Shown here in pieces: positions 44,823 through 53,466 of a DNA stretch of 64,000 nucleotides. Below the pieces are notes generated by a model. That model was not told the origin of the DNA and ran no database searches. It saw only the letters and a list, made by a program, of their open reading frames with translations. Made by a program: the position numbers and the translations under genes. Origin of the DNA: Rhodopseudomonas palustris (lineage in GTDB: Bacteria; Pseudomonadota; Alphaproteobacteria; Rhizobiales; Xanthobacteraceae); the NCBI GenBank assembly GCA_016215605.1, contig JACRJB010000025.1:1-64000 (forward strand), given 5' to 3'. Each line of letters opens with the position of its first letter. Positions within the stretch are counted from its first letter, which is position 1.

Positions 44823-45419
44823 TCAGCTGGTCCCGCTGCGCGGGCGGGTGGCGCGATCGGACGCGGCGGTATCGCCGCCGGCGACGCTGGCGCGGTCGAG
44901 CGACAGCCGCATGCCCTTGACCGGCGCCGGCGCCCGCTTCGAGCTGAGGGTGCGCGAATTGACGCCCATCCACGAGATTTCCGACGACAGCCGGCCGTAT
45001 TCGATCTTCGGGCAGCGGTTCATCACCACTTGCAGCCCGGCGGCTTCCGCCCGCGCGGCGGCGTCGTCGTTGCGAACGCCGATCTGCATCCAGATCACCT
45101 TCGGCTGCGGCGTCAGCGCCAGCGCCTCCTCGACGATCGGCATCACATGAGCGGAGGCGCGGAAGATGTCGACCATGTCGACCGGCCGATCGATGTCGCG
45201 CAGGCTGGCGACGAACGGCTTGCCGAGCAGGCTGTTGCCGACCTGACCAGGGTTGATCGGAATCATGTCGTAGCCGCGCTCGGCGAGATATTTGAACACG
45301 AAGTAACTCGGCCGCACGTTGAGCGGCGAGGCGCCGACGACAGCGATCGTCTTCACCCCGTTGAGGATCGCGCGGATGTAGCTGTCGGGATAGGCGTCGT
45401 GGTTCATGCGGTTCAACAT
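44823..45419 (-). CDS. CoA-binding domain protein (YccU-like)
   Basis: A 198-residue protein with a Rossmann CoA-binding core (VKTIAVVGASPLNVRPSYFVFKYLAERGYDMIPINPG... VDMVDIFRASAHVMPIVEEAL... VIWMQIGVRNDDAAARAEAAGLQVVMNRCPKIE) and a basic tail of about 45 residues. Such proteins bind CoA and may protect thiols or act as redox-linked regulators. The start at 45419 uses a GAGGA ribosome site that is the outer edge of the class C palindromic repeat; the ATG at 45407 is an alternative. Confidence 0.85.
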   Translation of the reverse strand: MLNRMNHDAYPDSYIRAILNGVKTIAVVGASPLNVRPSYFVFKYLAERGYDMIPINPGQVGNSLLGKPFVASLRDIDRPVDMVDIFRASAHVMPIVEEALALTPQPKVIWMQIGVRNDDAAARAEAAGLQVVMNRCPKIEYGRLSSEISWMGVNSRTLSSKRAPAPVKGMRLSLDRASVAGGDTAASDRATRPRSGTS

Positions 45420-45426
45420 TCCGAGG

Positions 45427-45528
45427 TCCTCATGGTGAGGAGCGCGCTCTTGCGCGCGTCTCGAACCATGAGTGCGTGAGGCCCCATCCTTCGAGACGCG
45501 GCCTGCGGCCGCGCCTCAGGATGAGGAA
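45427..45528. repeat. Dispersed palindromic repeat, class C
   Basis: It opens CCTCATGGTGAGGAGCGCGC and closes GCGCGGCCGC...CCTCAGGATGAGG, with inner TCTCGAACCATGA and TTCGAGACGC arms. It lies between the CoA-binding gene and the enoyl-CoA hydratase gene. A degraded relative is at 17351-17413. Confidence 0.8.
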
Positions 45529-45549
45529 GCCGTGCTGGCGGCGGCGTGT

Positions 45550-46377
45550 TTATCTGTCCTTCCACTCCGGCTTGCGCTTCTCCAGAAACGCGCCGATGCC
45601 TTCCTCCGCGTCGGCCGCCATCATGTTCTCCGCCATCACTTGAGAGGCGTAGTGATAGGCGTCGGCGAGGTTCAGCTCGGCCTGGCGATAGAACGCTTCC
45701 TTGCCGATCTTGATGGTGTACGACGACTTGCTGGCGATCTTCTCGGCGAGCGCGATCGCGGCGTCGCGCTCGGTGCCGTGCGGCACCACCTGATTGATCA
45801 GCCCGATGGCGCGGGCGTCGTCGGCCTTCACCGGCTCGCCGGTCAGCAGCATGTGCATCGCCTGCTTGCGCGGCACGTTGCGCGACAACGCCACCATCGG
45901 GGTGGAGCAGAACAAACCGATGTCGACACCGGGCGTCGCGAAACTCGCCTGCTCGGAGGCGATCGCGAGATCGCAGCTCGCCACCAGCTGGCAGCCTGCG
46001 GCGGTGGCGACGCCTTGCACCGCGGCGATCACCGGCTTCGGCAGCAGCACGATCGCCTGCATCATCGCGCTGCAGCCGGTCATGATCCGGGTGAAGCTGG
46101 CGCGGCCGCGATCGGCGTCGTTGCGATGCGCGGTCAGCTCCTTCATGTCGTGCCCGGCCGAGAACACCGGTCCATTCGCCGCGATCACCACTGCGCGAAC
46201 GCCGTCGTCGCGGCCGATCAGATCGAGCGCGGCGTGCAGGTCGGCGATCAGTTCGAGCGACAGGCTGTTGCGCGCGGCGGGGCGATTGAGCGTCAGCACC
46301 GCGACACCGCCATCGATGGTCTCGCGCAGCAAGATCGGCGACGGCGACGGCGCCGTGAAGGCGGGCAGGGCAGTCAT
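45550..46377 (-). CDS. Enoyl-CoA hydratase/isomerase family protein
   Basis: A 275-residue crotonase-fold protein. It shows VAVLTLNRPAARNSLSLEL, the oxyanion loop NGPVFSAGHDMKEL, VIAAVQGVATAAGCQLVASCDLAIASE and the helix GLFCSTPMVALSRNV. The usual catalytic Glu positions are not both obvious (AGCQLV replaces AGGGAEL), so the exact reaction is uncertain; FadB-type hydration of enoyl-CoA is only one option. It is divergent from the PaaI thioesterase gene, which acts on similar acyl-CoA compounds. Confidence 0.87.
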   Translation of the reverse strand: MTALPAFTAPSPSPILLRETIDGGVAVLTLNRPAARNSLSLELIADLHAALDLIGRDDGVRAVVIAANGPVFSAGHDMKELTAHRNDADRGRASFTRIMTGCSAMMQAIVLLPKPVIAAVQGVATAAGCQLVASCDLAIASEQASFATPGVDIGLFCSTPMVALSRNVPRKQAMHMLLTGEPVKADDARAIGLINQVVPHGTERDAAIALAEKIASKSSYTIKIGKEAFYRQAELNLADAYHYASQVMAENMMAADAEEGIGAFLEKRKPEWKDR

Positions 46378-46466
46378 GAAACCATCCGGGACGAGAATCC
46401 AGCGCTGGGAACGGGCGTCACGTTATTGTAACAAACCCCGCGAAGCGAGAGCAGGGTGGGAACGAC

Positions 46467-46895
46467 ATGACACATGCGAGAATGAGTGTAGCTGATCTCG
46501 AGAGCTTTTTGAATCGGGAGTTCCCGCAGGCTTTCAGCCATGGCGACATTTCGATCGAATCCGCCGACGGCCGCAGCAGTCTGCTGCGGCAGCGCTACAG
46601 CGATCGCATGCTGCGTCCCGGCGGAACCGTGTCGGGGCCGACGCTGATGGCGCTGGCGGATTTCGCCATGTACGTCGTGCTGCTGTCGGCGATCGGCCCG
46701 GTCGCGCTCGCGGTCACCACCAATCTCAACATCAACTTCCTGCGCAAGGGCCAGCCCGGCCAGGACGTGGTCGCGGTGGCGCGGCTGCTGAAGCTCGGCA
46801 AGCGGCTCGCGGTCGGCGAGGTGACGCTGTTGTCCGGGACCTCGCCCGATCCGATCGCCCACGTCACCTCCACCTATTCCATTCCGATCGCTTGA
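46467..46895 (+). CDS. PaaI-family hotdog thioesterase
   Basis: A 142-residue hotdog-fold protein (LRPGGTVSGPTLMALADFAMYVVLLSAIG, TTNLNINFLRKGQPGQDVVAVARLLKLGKRLAVGEVTLL). PaaI-type enzymes hydrolyse acyl- and aryl-CoA thioesters. The start at 46467 follows GGTGGGAA; ATG 46482 is possible. It is followed by an AT-rich gap with the promoter region of rplM. Confidence 0.88.
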   Translation: MTHARMSVADLESFLNREFPQAFSHGDISIESADGRSSLLRQRYSDRMLRPGGTVSGPTLMALADFAMYVVLLSAIGPVALAVTTNLNINFLRKGQPGQDVVAVARLLKLGKRLAVGEVTLLSGTSPDPIAHVTSTYSIPIA

Positions 46896-46969
46896 AGTTT
46901 TGAAAGGTATTATTGCACCATAATTACAAGCTACTGATTTCACAGCTGAATTTGGTGCGGACGGGGATT

Positions 46970-46998
46970 GACGGCGACCGGCCGGTTATCTACAAGCA
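46970..46998 (+). promoter_or_regulatory. Possible promoter of rplM-rpsI
   Basis: TTGACG at about 46970 is followed after 17 bases by TACAAG. It lies about 50 bases ahead of the rplM ATG, within the AT-richest intergenic stretch nearby (46896-46960). The -10 is weak, so the call is tentative. Confidence 0.35.
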
Positions 46999-47049
46999 CG
47001 CCAAGTCCGGTGCGCTGCGCCGAATTTCCCCCTGTCATGGATCATTCTC

Positions 47050-47514
47050 ATGAAGACGTTTTCGGCCAAGCCCGCCGAAGTCACGAAGAAGTGGGTCGTC
47101 ATCGACGCCACCGGTCTCGTGGTCGGCCGGCTCGCCACGCTGGTCGCGATGCGGCTGCGCGGCAAGCACCTCCCGACCTACACCCCGCACGTCGACTGCG
47201 GTGACAACATCATCATCATCAACGCCGCCAAGGTGGTGCTGACCGGTCGCAAGCGCGACAACAAGGTCTATTATCACCACACCGGTTTCATCGGCGGCAT
47301 CAAGGAACGCACCGCGAAGTCGATCCTGGAAGGTCGCTTCCCGGAGCGCGTCGTCGAGAAGGCGGTCGAACGCATGATCCCGCGCGGCCCGCTCGGCCGT
47401 GTGCAGATGGGAAATCTGCGTGTCTATGCCGGCGCCGAGCACCCGCATGAAGCTCAGCAGCCCGAAGCGCTCGACGTTGGCGCAATGAACCGCAAGAACA
47501 AGAGGGCCGCATAA
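47050..47514 (+). CDS. rplM: 50S ribosomal protein L13
   Basis: A 154-residue ribosomal protein, [70 protein letters not shown] and the C-terminal [14 protein letters not shown], all typical of L13. It is followed after one base by rpsI, the universal order. Confidence 0.98.
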   Translation: MKTFSAKPAEVTKKWVVIDATGLVVGRLATLVAMRLRGKHLPTYTPHVDCGDNIIIINAAKVVLTGRKRDNKVYYHHTGFIGGIKERTAKSILEGRFPERVVEKAVERMIPRGPLGRVQMGNLRVYAGAEHPHEAQQPEALDVGAMNRKNKRAA

Positions 47515-47515
47515 G

Positions 47516-47992
47516 ATGTCCGAAACCATGCAGTCCCTCGACCAGCTCTCGGCGCTGAAGACGACGCAGCCGGACTCCCCGACCTACACCAAGAAGGTCG
47601 ACAAGTTCGGTCGCGCTTATGCCACCGGCAAGCGCAAGGACGCGGTCGCCCGCGTCTGGATCAAGCCCGGCGCCGGCAAGGTCACGGTCAATTCGCGTGA
47701 AGTCGAAGTCTACTTCGCCCGCCCGGTTCTGCGCATGATGATCCAGCAGCCGCTGGTCGCCGCGGCCCGTGCCGGCCAGTACGACGTGATCTGCACCGTC
47801 GCCGGCGGCGGTCTGTCCGGCCAGGCCGGTGCGGTTCGTCACGGCATCTCCAAGGCGCTCACCAATTTCGAGCCGGAGCTGCGCGGCGTGCTGAAAAAGG
47901 GCGGCTTCCTGACCCGCGACTCGCGCGTCGTCGAGCGCAAGAAGTACGGCAAGGCCAAGGCCCGTCGGTCGTTCCAGTTCTCGAAGCGCTGA
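47516..47992 (+). CDS. rpsI: 30S ribosomal protein S9
   Basis: A 158-residue ribosomal protein. The alphaproteobacterial N-terminal extension of about 30 residues precedes the S9 core ([73 protein letters not shown]). The C-terminal SKR that reaches the P-site tRNA is intact. A terminator follows. Confidence 0.98.
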   Translation: MSETMQSLDQLSALKTTQPDSPTYTKKVDKFGRAYATGKRKDAVARVWIKPGAGKVTVNSREVEVYFARPVLRMMIQQPLVAAARAGQYDVICTVAGGGLSGQAGAVRHGISKALTNFEPELRGVLKKGGFLTRDSRVVERKKYGKAKARRSFQFSKR

Positions 47993-48016
47993 TCGTTCGC
48001 TTCCTCATCGTTCGGC

Positions 48017-48048
48017 AAAGGGCGTCCTTCGGGGCGCCCTTTTTGTTT
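48017..48048 (+). terminator. Rho-independent terminator of rplM-rpsI
   Basis: AAAGGGCG / CGCCCTTT with an inner TCC-TTCG-GGG cap is followed by TTTTTGTTT, 25 bases after the rpsI stop. Confidence 0.92.
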
Positions 48049-48222
48049 GGCCGCGCCGGGCCGGCAATTTGCGCCGCATTTGTCGAAACTTCGCTGTCAA
48101 AGCAACCAGTTGCACACACCCGATCTCAACGCGGTGCAGCGACATTGGGCGCGATAAGGGGCACTTCCGCACTTCCCTCGCGTTGCAGCCTGCTCACTCG
48201 ACTCGCCTTGGAAATTCGCATC

Positions 48223-49458
48223 ATGTCGCTTGATTTCTCGACGCTGTTCCTGGTCGCGACGCTGATCTGCACGCTACTCGGGGGAATGCTTCTCTATTTC
48301 GGCCGGCAGGAAAACATCTCTGCGCTCAACTGGTGGGGCACCGCCTATCTGATCGGCGCGGCGACCGTCGCGCAGTGGCAGATTCTCGGATCGATTCTGC
48401 CGGACACCGTGGTGCTGGCGCTGGCCAGCGCCGGCTTCATCGCCTGCGGCATGATGTGGAATGCGGCGCGGGTGTTTCACGGCCACAAGCCGAACTGGCC
48501 GGGCCTCGTGCTCGGCGCGATCGCCTGGGTCACCGCGGTCGTCAGCCTGCCGGCGGAGGCGTCGTCGCTGCGCATGACGATCGGCGCCGCGATTGTCGCG
48601 ATCTACGCGGCGCTCACCGCCAGCCAGCTGTTCGCCGAGCGCCGCAAGGCGATGCAGCGGCGCTGGCCGGCGATGCTGGTGCCGCTGCTGCACGGCTCCG
48701 TGCTGATGCTGCCGATCGTGCTCGCCGAAACGCTGCCGACGCACGGCACCGGTTACACCACCAACATCTGGGTGCTGATCTTCGCGATCGAACTGGTGCT
48801 GTATGCGATCGGCACCGTGTTCGTGATCTTCATGCTGGTGTCGGAGCGCACCGTGCGCGCCCACAAGACCGCGGCCTCGCTCGATCCGCTGACCGGGCTG
48901 TTCAACCGGCGCGGCTTCTCGGAAGCCACCGCGCGGATGATCGAGCGCGAGGCCGACGCCGGCCGCCCGGTCACGGTGATGATCTTCGATCTCGATCACT
49001 TCAAGTCGATCAACGATCGCTTCGGCCATCCGGCCGGCGACGAGGTGATCAAGCTGTTCGCCACCATCGTCTCCGGCTCGCTGCGGATGTCGGATCTGTG
49101 CGGCCGGATCGGCGGCGAGGAATTCGCCGCGCTGCTGCCGTGCTCGATCGACGAGGCGATGACCGCGGCCGAGCGGGTGCGCGAGGCGTTCGAAGGCTGC
49201 GGCCTGGAAGTCGACGGCGCGCCGATCGCCACCACGGTGAGCATCGGCGTCGCCGGCGGACCGGCGAATATCGAGCTCGACGTGCTGCTCGCGGCGGCCG
49301 ACACCGCGCTGTACCAGGCCAAGCGCGGCGGCCGTAACCGCGTCGTCGCGACCGTCGAGCAGCCGTTGTCGCTGGAGCAGGGCCGGCGGAAGGCGGCGCA
49401 GCGACACGAGCCGGTGCAACAGGTGATCGTCCGCAACGCGATGAGCATCGGCGCATAA
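48223..49458 (+). CDS. Membrane diguanylate cyclase (GGDEF)
   Basis: A 411-residue c-di-GMP synthase. The N-terminal half has about seven membrane helices (residues 5-195) and a Pro/Trp-rich sensor region of unknown ligand. The C-terminal GGDEF domain (about 220-375) shows LDPLTGLFNRRGF, IFDLDHFKSINDRFGHPAGDEVI and the active-site GGEEF. An RxxD inhibitory site (RMSD) stands five residues before it, so product inhibition is expected. The frame is open upstream to 48043, but MSLDFSTLFLV starts the first membrane helix. No EAL domain. Confidence 0.93.
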   Translation: MSLDFSTLFLVATLICTLLGGMLLYFGRQENISALNWWGTAYLIGAATVAQWQILGSILPDTVVLALASAGFIACGMMWNAARVFHGHKPNWPGLVLGAIAWVTAVVSLPAEASSLRMTIGAAIVAIYAALTASQLFAERRKAMQRRWPAMLVPLLHGSVLMLPIVLAETLPTHGTGYTTNIWVLIFAIELVLYAIGTVFVIFMLVSERTVRAHKTAASLDPLTGLFNRRGFSEATARMIEREADAGRPVTVMIFDLDHFKSINDRFGHPAGDEVIKLFATIVSGSLRMSDLCGRIGGEEFAALLPCSIDEAMTAAERVREAFEGCGLEVDGAPIATTVSIGVAGGPANIELDVLLAAADTALYQAKRGGRNRVVATVEQPLSLEQGRRKAAQRHEPVQQVIVRNAMSIGA

Positions 49459-49486
49459 GGCGGGGCGCTATCGCGCAGGGTTGCGC

Positions 49487-49580
49487 GTCATTGCGAGGAG
49501 CGAAGCGACGAAGCAATCCAGCGCAGAGCCCTTGCGCAGAGCCCTGGGCCTCTGGATTGCTTCGCTTCGCTCGCAATGAC
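49487..49580. repeat. Dispersed palindromic repeat, class E
   Basis: It opens GTCATTGCGAGGAGCGAAGC and closes TTCGCTTCGCTCGCAATGAC, with the inner arms GCAATCCAG / CTGGATTGC. Located between the diguanylate cyclase and the ABM protein genes. Confidence 0.85.
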
Positions 49581-49672
49581 GATCACCCCAATTCAGGCGC
49601 CAGCCAGCCCGCTTCATTTGCGGCTCCGGGTGCGATAAGGCTCTTGCCCTCACGGACCAAGAGGAAACGCGC

Positions 49673-49975
49673 ATGATCACCGAAATCGCACAGATCGACG
49701 TCAAGCCGGGCAGCGAAGCTGACTTCGAGGCCGCCGTCGCCAAGGCCGGCGCCGCGTTCGGCCGCTCCAAGGGCTTCCACGGCTTCGAACTGCACCGCTC
49801 GATCGAGAAGCCGCAGCGCTATCGGCTGATGGTGAAGTGGGAGACGCTGGAAAACCACACCGTGGATTTCCGCGGCTCCGAGAACTTCGCCGAATGGCGC
49901 GGCCTGGTCGGCGCGTTCTTCGCGGCGCCGCCGGACGTCGAGCACACCACCACGGTGCTCACGATTCCGGGCTAG
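49673..49975 (+). CDS. Antibiotic biosynthesis monooxygenase (ABM)-domain protein
   Basis: A 100-residue ferredoxin-like ABM fold: MITEIAQIDVKPGSEADFEAAVAKAGAAF, FHGFELHRSIEKPQRYRLMVKWETLENH, FAEWRGLVGAFFAAPPDVEHTTTV. Members include cofactor-free monooxygenases and heme-degrading proteins; no heme-ligand pattern is obvious. The last 17 bases overlap the convergent AI-2E transporter gene. Confidence 0.85.
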   Translation: MITEIAQIDVKPGSEADFEAAVAKAGAAFGRSKGFHGFELHRSIEKPQRYRLMVKWETLENHTVDFRGSENFAEWRGLVGAFFAAPPDVEHTTTVLTIPG

Positions 49976-51191
49976 AGGCCAGCACGATCGGCGGCGCGGC
50001 GGTGACCGCCTCGGTGGCCGGTCCCTCCGCGCGCAGATGGTTGATCACGACCCGTCCGATTGCCATCAGCGGCAGCGCCATCGCCAGACCCCACAGCCCG
50101 AACACGATGCCGAGCAGGATCTGCATCGCGAACAGCGTCGCCGGCGGAATGTCGATCGCCTGACGCTGGATCAGCGGCGTCAGGATGTAGCTTTCCAGCG
50201 CGTGCACGCCGAGGAACAGCACGAAGGCGCTGACCACGGCGAACCAGCCCGAGGCGATCGCGGCGAGCACGATGATCAGGCCGCCGAGGATCGCGCCGAC
50301 GGTCGGGATGAAGGCGAGCAGGCCGGCCTGGATGCCGAGGATGAAGGCGCCGGGGATCCCGATCAGCGACAGGCCGATCGCCGTCACCGCGAACACCGCG
50401 CTCATGGTGATCAGCTGCGCCAGCAGCCAGCGCTTCAGCATCTCGCCTGTGTCCCGGACGATGGCGCTGGCCTGGGTGCGATAGCGTAGCGGCGCGACCC
50501 GCTCGAGACCGCGCCGGTAGACGTCGGGCTGTGCCGCGAAGGCGAGGCCGAGAAACATCACGATGAAGAAGTTGCCGACCGCACCGATGGTGCCGAGGAT
50601 CAGCTTCAGGGTCTGGCTGACGATCGCGCCGCCGCCGGAGGCGATCTCGCCGGCGCTGGGCAGGTTGCGCGGCTGCGGATTGGGCTGCGGCTCGGCCGCG
50701 GTGCTGCCGGCATTGGCGGAATTCGCCGCGTTGGTGGCGACGTTGAGTTCCATGAAGCTGGTGTCGACGCCCTGCCGCTCCAGGAAGGTCTTCACGTTGA
50801 CGATCTGGGTCTTGATGGTGCCGGACAGCGCGGTCGCCTGCTGGGCGATGGTGCTGCCGCCGAGCACTGCGATGCCGATGAACGCCGCCGTCAGCACCAC
50901 GCACACCAGCGTCAGCCGCAGCCCGTGCGGTCCGCCGATCACCTTGCCGGCCAGCTCGGTCAGCGCGTTGAGAAACACGCCGAACAGGATGCCGGCGAAG
51001 ATCAGGAACAGCGTCCCGGCGAAATGCCAGGAGGTGTAGAGCAGGGCGCCGAAGGCGACGGTGCTGACACCGCCGACGGCGATCGCCCAAGCGAGATCGT
51101 TGCGGGCCTGGAGACGATCGAAAACAGGAGCGGTCACGGGCAATTCCTCTGATGATCGCCCGAACATTCCGTCAAATCGCGGGCGACGCAA
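49959..51191 (-). CDS. AI-2E (PerM/TqsA)-family transporter
   Basis: A 410-residue membrane protein with about eight helices in the AI-2E exporter pattern (WHFAGTLFLIFAGILFGVFLNALTEL, LTLVCVVLTAAFIGIAVLG, then the long loop with NP-rich stretch, LAQLITMSAVFAVTAIGLSLIGIPGAFILG, FIPTVGAILGGLIIVLAAIASG, YILTPLIQRQAIDIPPATL). The family exports small molecules or ions, and an autoinducer role is seldom true outside E. coli. ATG at 51191 or 51167. Confidence 0.88.
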   Translation of the reverse strand: MRRPRFDGMFGRSSEELPVTAPVFDRLQARNDLAWAIAVGGVSTVAFGALLYTSWHFAGTLFLIFAGILFGVFLNALTELAGKVIGGPHGLRLTLVCVVLTAAFIGIAVLGGSTIAQQATALSGTIKTQIVNVKTFLERQGVDTSFMELNVATNAANSANAGSTAAEPQPNPQPRNLPSAGEIASGGGAIVSQTLKLILGTIGAVGNFFIVMFLGLAFAAQPDVYRRGLERVAPLRYRTQASAIVRDTGEMLKRWLLAQLITMSAVFAVTAIGLSLIGIPGAFILGIQAGLLAFIPTVGAILGGLIIVLAAIASGWFAVVSAFVLFLGVHALESYILTPLIQRQAIDIPPATLFAMQILLGIVFGLWGLAMALPLMAIGRVVINHLRAEGPATEAVTAAPPIVLASSPES

Positions 51192-51391
51192 GCGGCTCGC
51201 GATAGTCCGCGCAAGTCACTCGCATGTCACGCATTTGAAGCGATCGGTTAACCATGCGGCAGGCGTCCCCATTTTCGCCGTGATCCCTCTGCGATATGGT
51301 CACACTTCGCTGCCGATGTGGGTGGGCAGCGACCGCGGCTCGTGCAAGTCCGTGATGGGCGGCTGACCGCGGCAATGGTATTTGGGGATCT

Positions 51392-52342
51392 ATGGGGATT
51401 CGCGAGCGAGAATCGTATGGCCGCGCCGCGCGTGCGGTTGCCGCTGCGGGCGCGTGTCTGGTTCTCGCCAACTGCGCCCAATCCGGCAAGTTCAGCCGCG
51501 TCGATCCGAAATACGGCGTGTCCTCCAGCCCGCGCGTGGTCGGGCCGGGCGAACCGGTGCCCAAGGGCGGCGGAACCTACCGCGTCGGCAAGCCCTATAC
51601 GGTCGCCGGCCGGATGTACGTTCCCGAAGAGAATGCCAACTACCGCGCCGAGGGCATGGCGTCCTGGTATGGCGACGATTTCCACGGCCGCCTGACCGCC
51701 AATGGCGAAGTGTTCGACATGGCGTCGCTGTCGGCGGCGCATCCGACCCTGCCGATCCCGTCCTATGCCCGCGTCACCAATCTGAGCAACGGCCGCTCGC
51801 TGGTCGTCCGCGTCAACGACCGCGGCCCGTACCACGGCAACCGGCTCATCGACGTCTCGAACAGAGCCGCCGATCTGCTTGATTTCAAAAAGAATGGCGT
51901 CGCCCGCGTGCGGGTCGAATATGTCGGCCGGGCGCCGCTCGAAGGCTCCGACGACCGTCAGCTGGTCGCCACGCTGCGGACCAACGAACCGGCCCCGGCA
52001 CCGTCCACGGTCCGGATCGCGTCGGCCAAGCCGTTCGTGCCGGACATGCAGGGCGGCGGGCTCGCCACCCGGGCGATCCGCGGCGACGTTCCGATGCCGG
52101 AAGGCCGTCCGTATTCGCTCGGCAACACCTCGGTGGATGTCGCCTCGGTCAGCGCCACCTCGGAAATCTCGGCGTCGCGCAGCTCGCGCGGCGGCCGGAC
52201 CCTGGCGCGCAATCAGCACGCGGTGTCCTACGACAACGACGGCAACTACGCGGCGTCCGAGCCGCGCGCGCTGCAGCGCGAATCCGCCCCCCGCGGCAAC
52301 GACGAGATCGGCAGCCTGCTGTCGGCGCGCGGGCTTTACTGA
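51392..52342 (+). CDS. rlpA: RlpA-type septal lytic transglycosylase-like lipoprotein
   Basis: A 316-residue lipoprotein with lipobox LANC (about residues 26-29). The double-psi beta-barrel domain (MASWYGDDFHGRLTANGEVFDM, ALSAAHPTLPIPSYARVTNL, VVRVNDRGPYHGNRLIDVSNRAADLL) is complete. RlpA cuts denuded glycan strands at the septum. The C-terminal part (about 200-316) is disordered and lacks the SPOR domain usual in E. coli RlpA. Start at the ATG at 51392. Confidence 0.9.
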   Translation: MGIRERESYGRAARAVAAAGACLVLANCAQSGKFSRVDPKYGVSSSPRVVGPGEPVPKGGGTYRVGKPYTVAGRMYVPEENANYRAEGMASWYGDDFHGRLTANGEVFDMASLSAAHPTLPIPSYARVTNLSNGRSLVVRVNDRGPYHGNRLIDVSNRAADLLDFKKNGVARVRVEYVGRAPLEGSDDRQLVATLRTNEPAPAPSTVRIASAKPFVPDMQGGGLATRAIRGDVPMPEGRPYSLGNTSVDVASVSATSEISASRSSRGGRTLARNQHAVSYDNDGNYAASEPRALQRESAPRGNDEIGSLLSARGLY

Positions 52343-52352
52343 GCCGGACCGC

Positions 52353-53300
52353 TCAGGTCACCTGCCTGAGAAACTCGATCAGCGCCGCGTTGACCTCGGC
52401 GGGCTTCTCCTGCTGGATCCAGTGGCCGGCGCCGTCGATGATCAGCTTGCGCGTCAGGTTCGGCAGCACGCGCTCGATCGCGGCCAGATGCTTGCCGCTC
52501 ATCTTGTCGGAAATCACCGGGTCGTTCGCGCCGGCGATGAACAGCGCCGGCTGACGGATCTGGGCGTTCTGCCACGGCGCGGTCAGGTCCCAGTTGCGGT
52601 CGATGTTGCGATACCAGTTCAGCCCGCCGCGGAAACCGCTCTGCTTGTACTGCTCGATGAAATAGGCGAGCTCGGTTTCGCCGAGCCAGTCCGGCAGCGG
52701 CAAGGTTGCCGCCGACCGGCCGATGAAGCCGCGGCCCTCCGGCACGAACAGCGAGCGTGACGGATCGGCGAAACCGCCGCACAGCATGCCGCGCACCGTC
52801 GCGGCGACGTCGCGCTCGAATTCGGCCTCGGCGACGCCGGGCGTCTGGAAATATTGCCAATAGAAATTGCTGATTCCCGCCGCACTCAACAGCTCGAGCG
52901 GACGGCCCTTGCCGCGCCACGGCGGCGGCACGCTCAGTCCCGCGACCGCGGTGAACAGATCCGGCCGGAACAGCGCCGCATGCCAGGCGACCGGCGCGCC
53001 CCAGTCGTGGCCGACGATCACCGCGCTGGTCTGTTTCAATTCGCCGACGAGGGCGACCATGTCGCCGACCAGATCGAAGATGCTGTAGGCCTCGATCGGT
53101 TGCGGCGCCGACGAGCGGCCGAAGCCGCGCATGTCGGGCGCCACCACGCGAAAGCCGGCCTCGGCGAGCGCGGCGATCTGATGCCGCCACGAATAGGACA
53201 GTTCCGGCCAGCCGTGGCACAGCAGCACCAATGGCCCTTCGCCCTGTTCGCGCAGGAACAGTTCGATGCCGTTGACCGCAACGGTCCTGGTCGTTTCCAT
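52353..53300 (-). CDS. Alpha/beta-hydrolase, epoxide hydrolase-like
   Basis: A 315-residue relative of soluble epoxide hydrolases, with oxyanion loop HGWPELSYSW, nucleophile Asp99 (GHDWGAPVAW), lid tyrosines in the FYWQYFQTPGVAE stretch, and His293 (GAGHWIQQEKP). The paired lid Tyr and Asp nucleophile fit epoxide hydrolysis. It is distinct from the shorter relative at 17669. The start METTRTVAVNG is chosen; the frame runs on upstream into the divergent dacC promoter region. It is convergent with rlpA, whose stop is 10 bases away. Confidence 0.88.
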   Translation of the reverse strand: METTRTVAVNGIELFLREQGEGPLVLLCHGWPELSYSWRHQIAALAEAGFRVVAPDMRGFGRSSAPQPIEAYSIFDLVGDMVALVGELKQTSAVIVGHDWGAPVAWHAALFRPDLFTAVAGLSVPPPWRGKGRPLELLSAAGISNFYWQYFQTPGVAEAEFERDVAATVRGMLCGGFADPSRSLFVPEGRGFIGRSAATLPLPDWLGETELAYFIEQYKQSGFRGGLNWYRNIDRNWDLTAPWQNAQIRQPALFIAGANDPVISDKMSGKHLAAIERVLPNLTRKLIIDGAGHWIQQEKPAEVNAALIEFLRQVT

Positions 53301-53466
53301 CGCGTTTCCGCCCTGTTTTGATTGGAGTTTATGTGGCAGCGAAGCGGTCCGCACGATAGGATTGATCCGGCGCCACCACAATCGAAAACGGTCCGCGGCC
53401 ACCGTCCGGCCGGATGGGTGGAGAAGGTGCGCGCGGGTCGTTGAAAGCAGCTCCGGAACAATTTTC

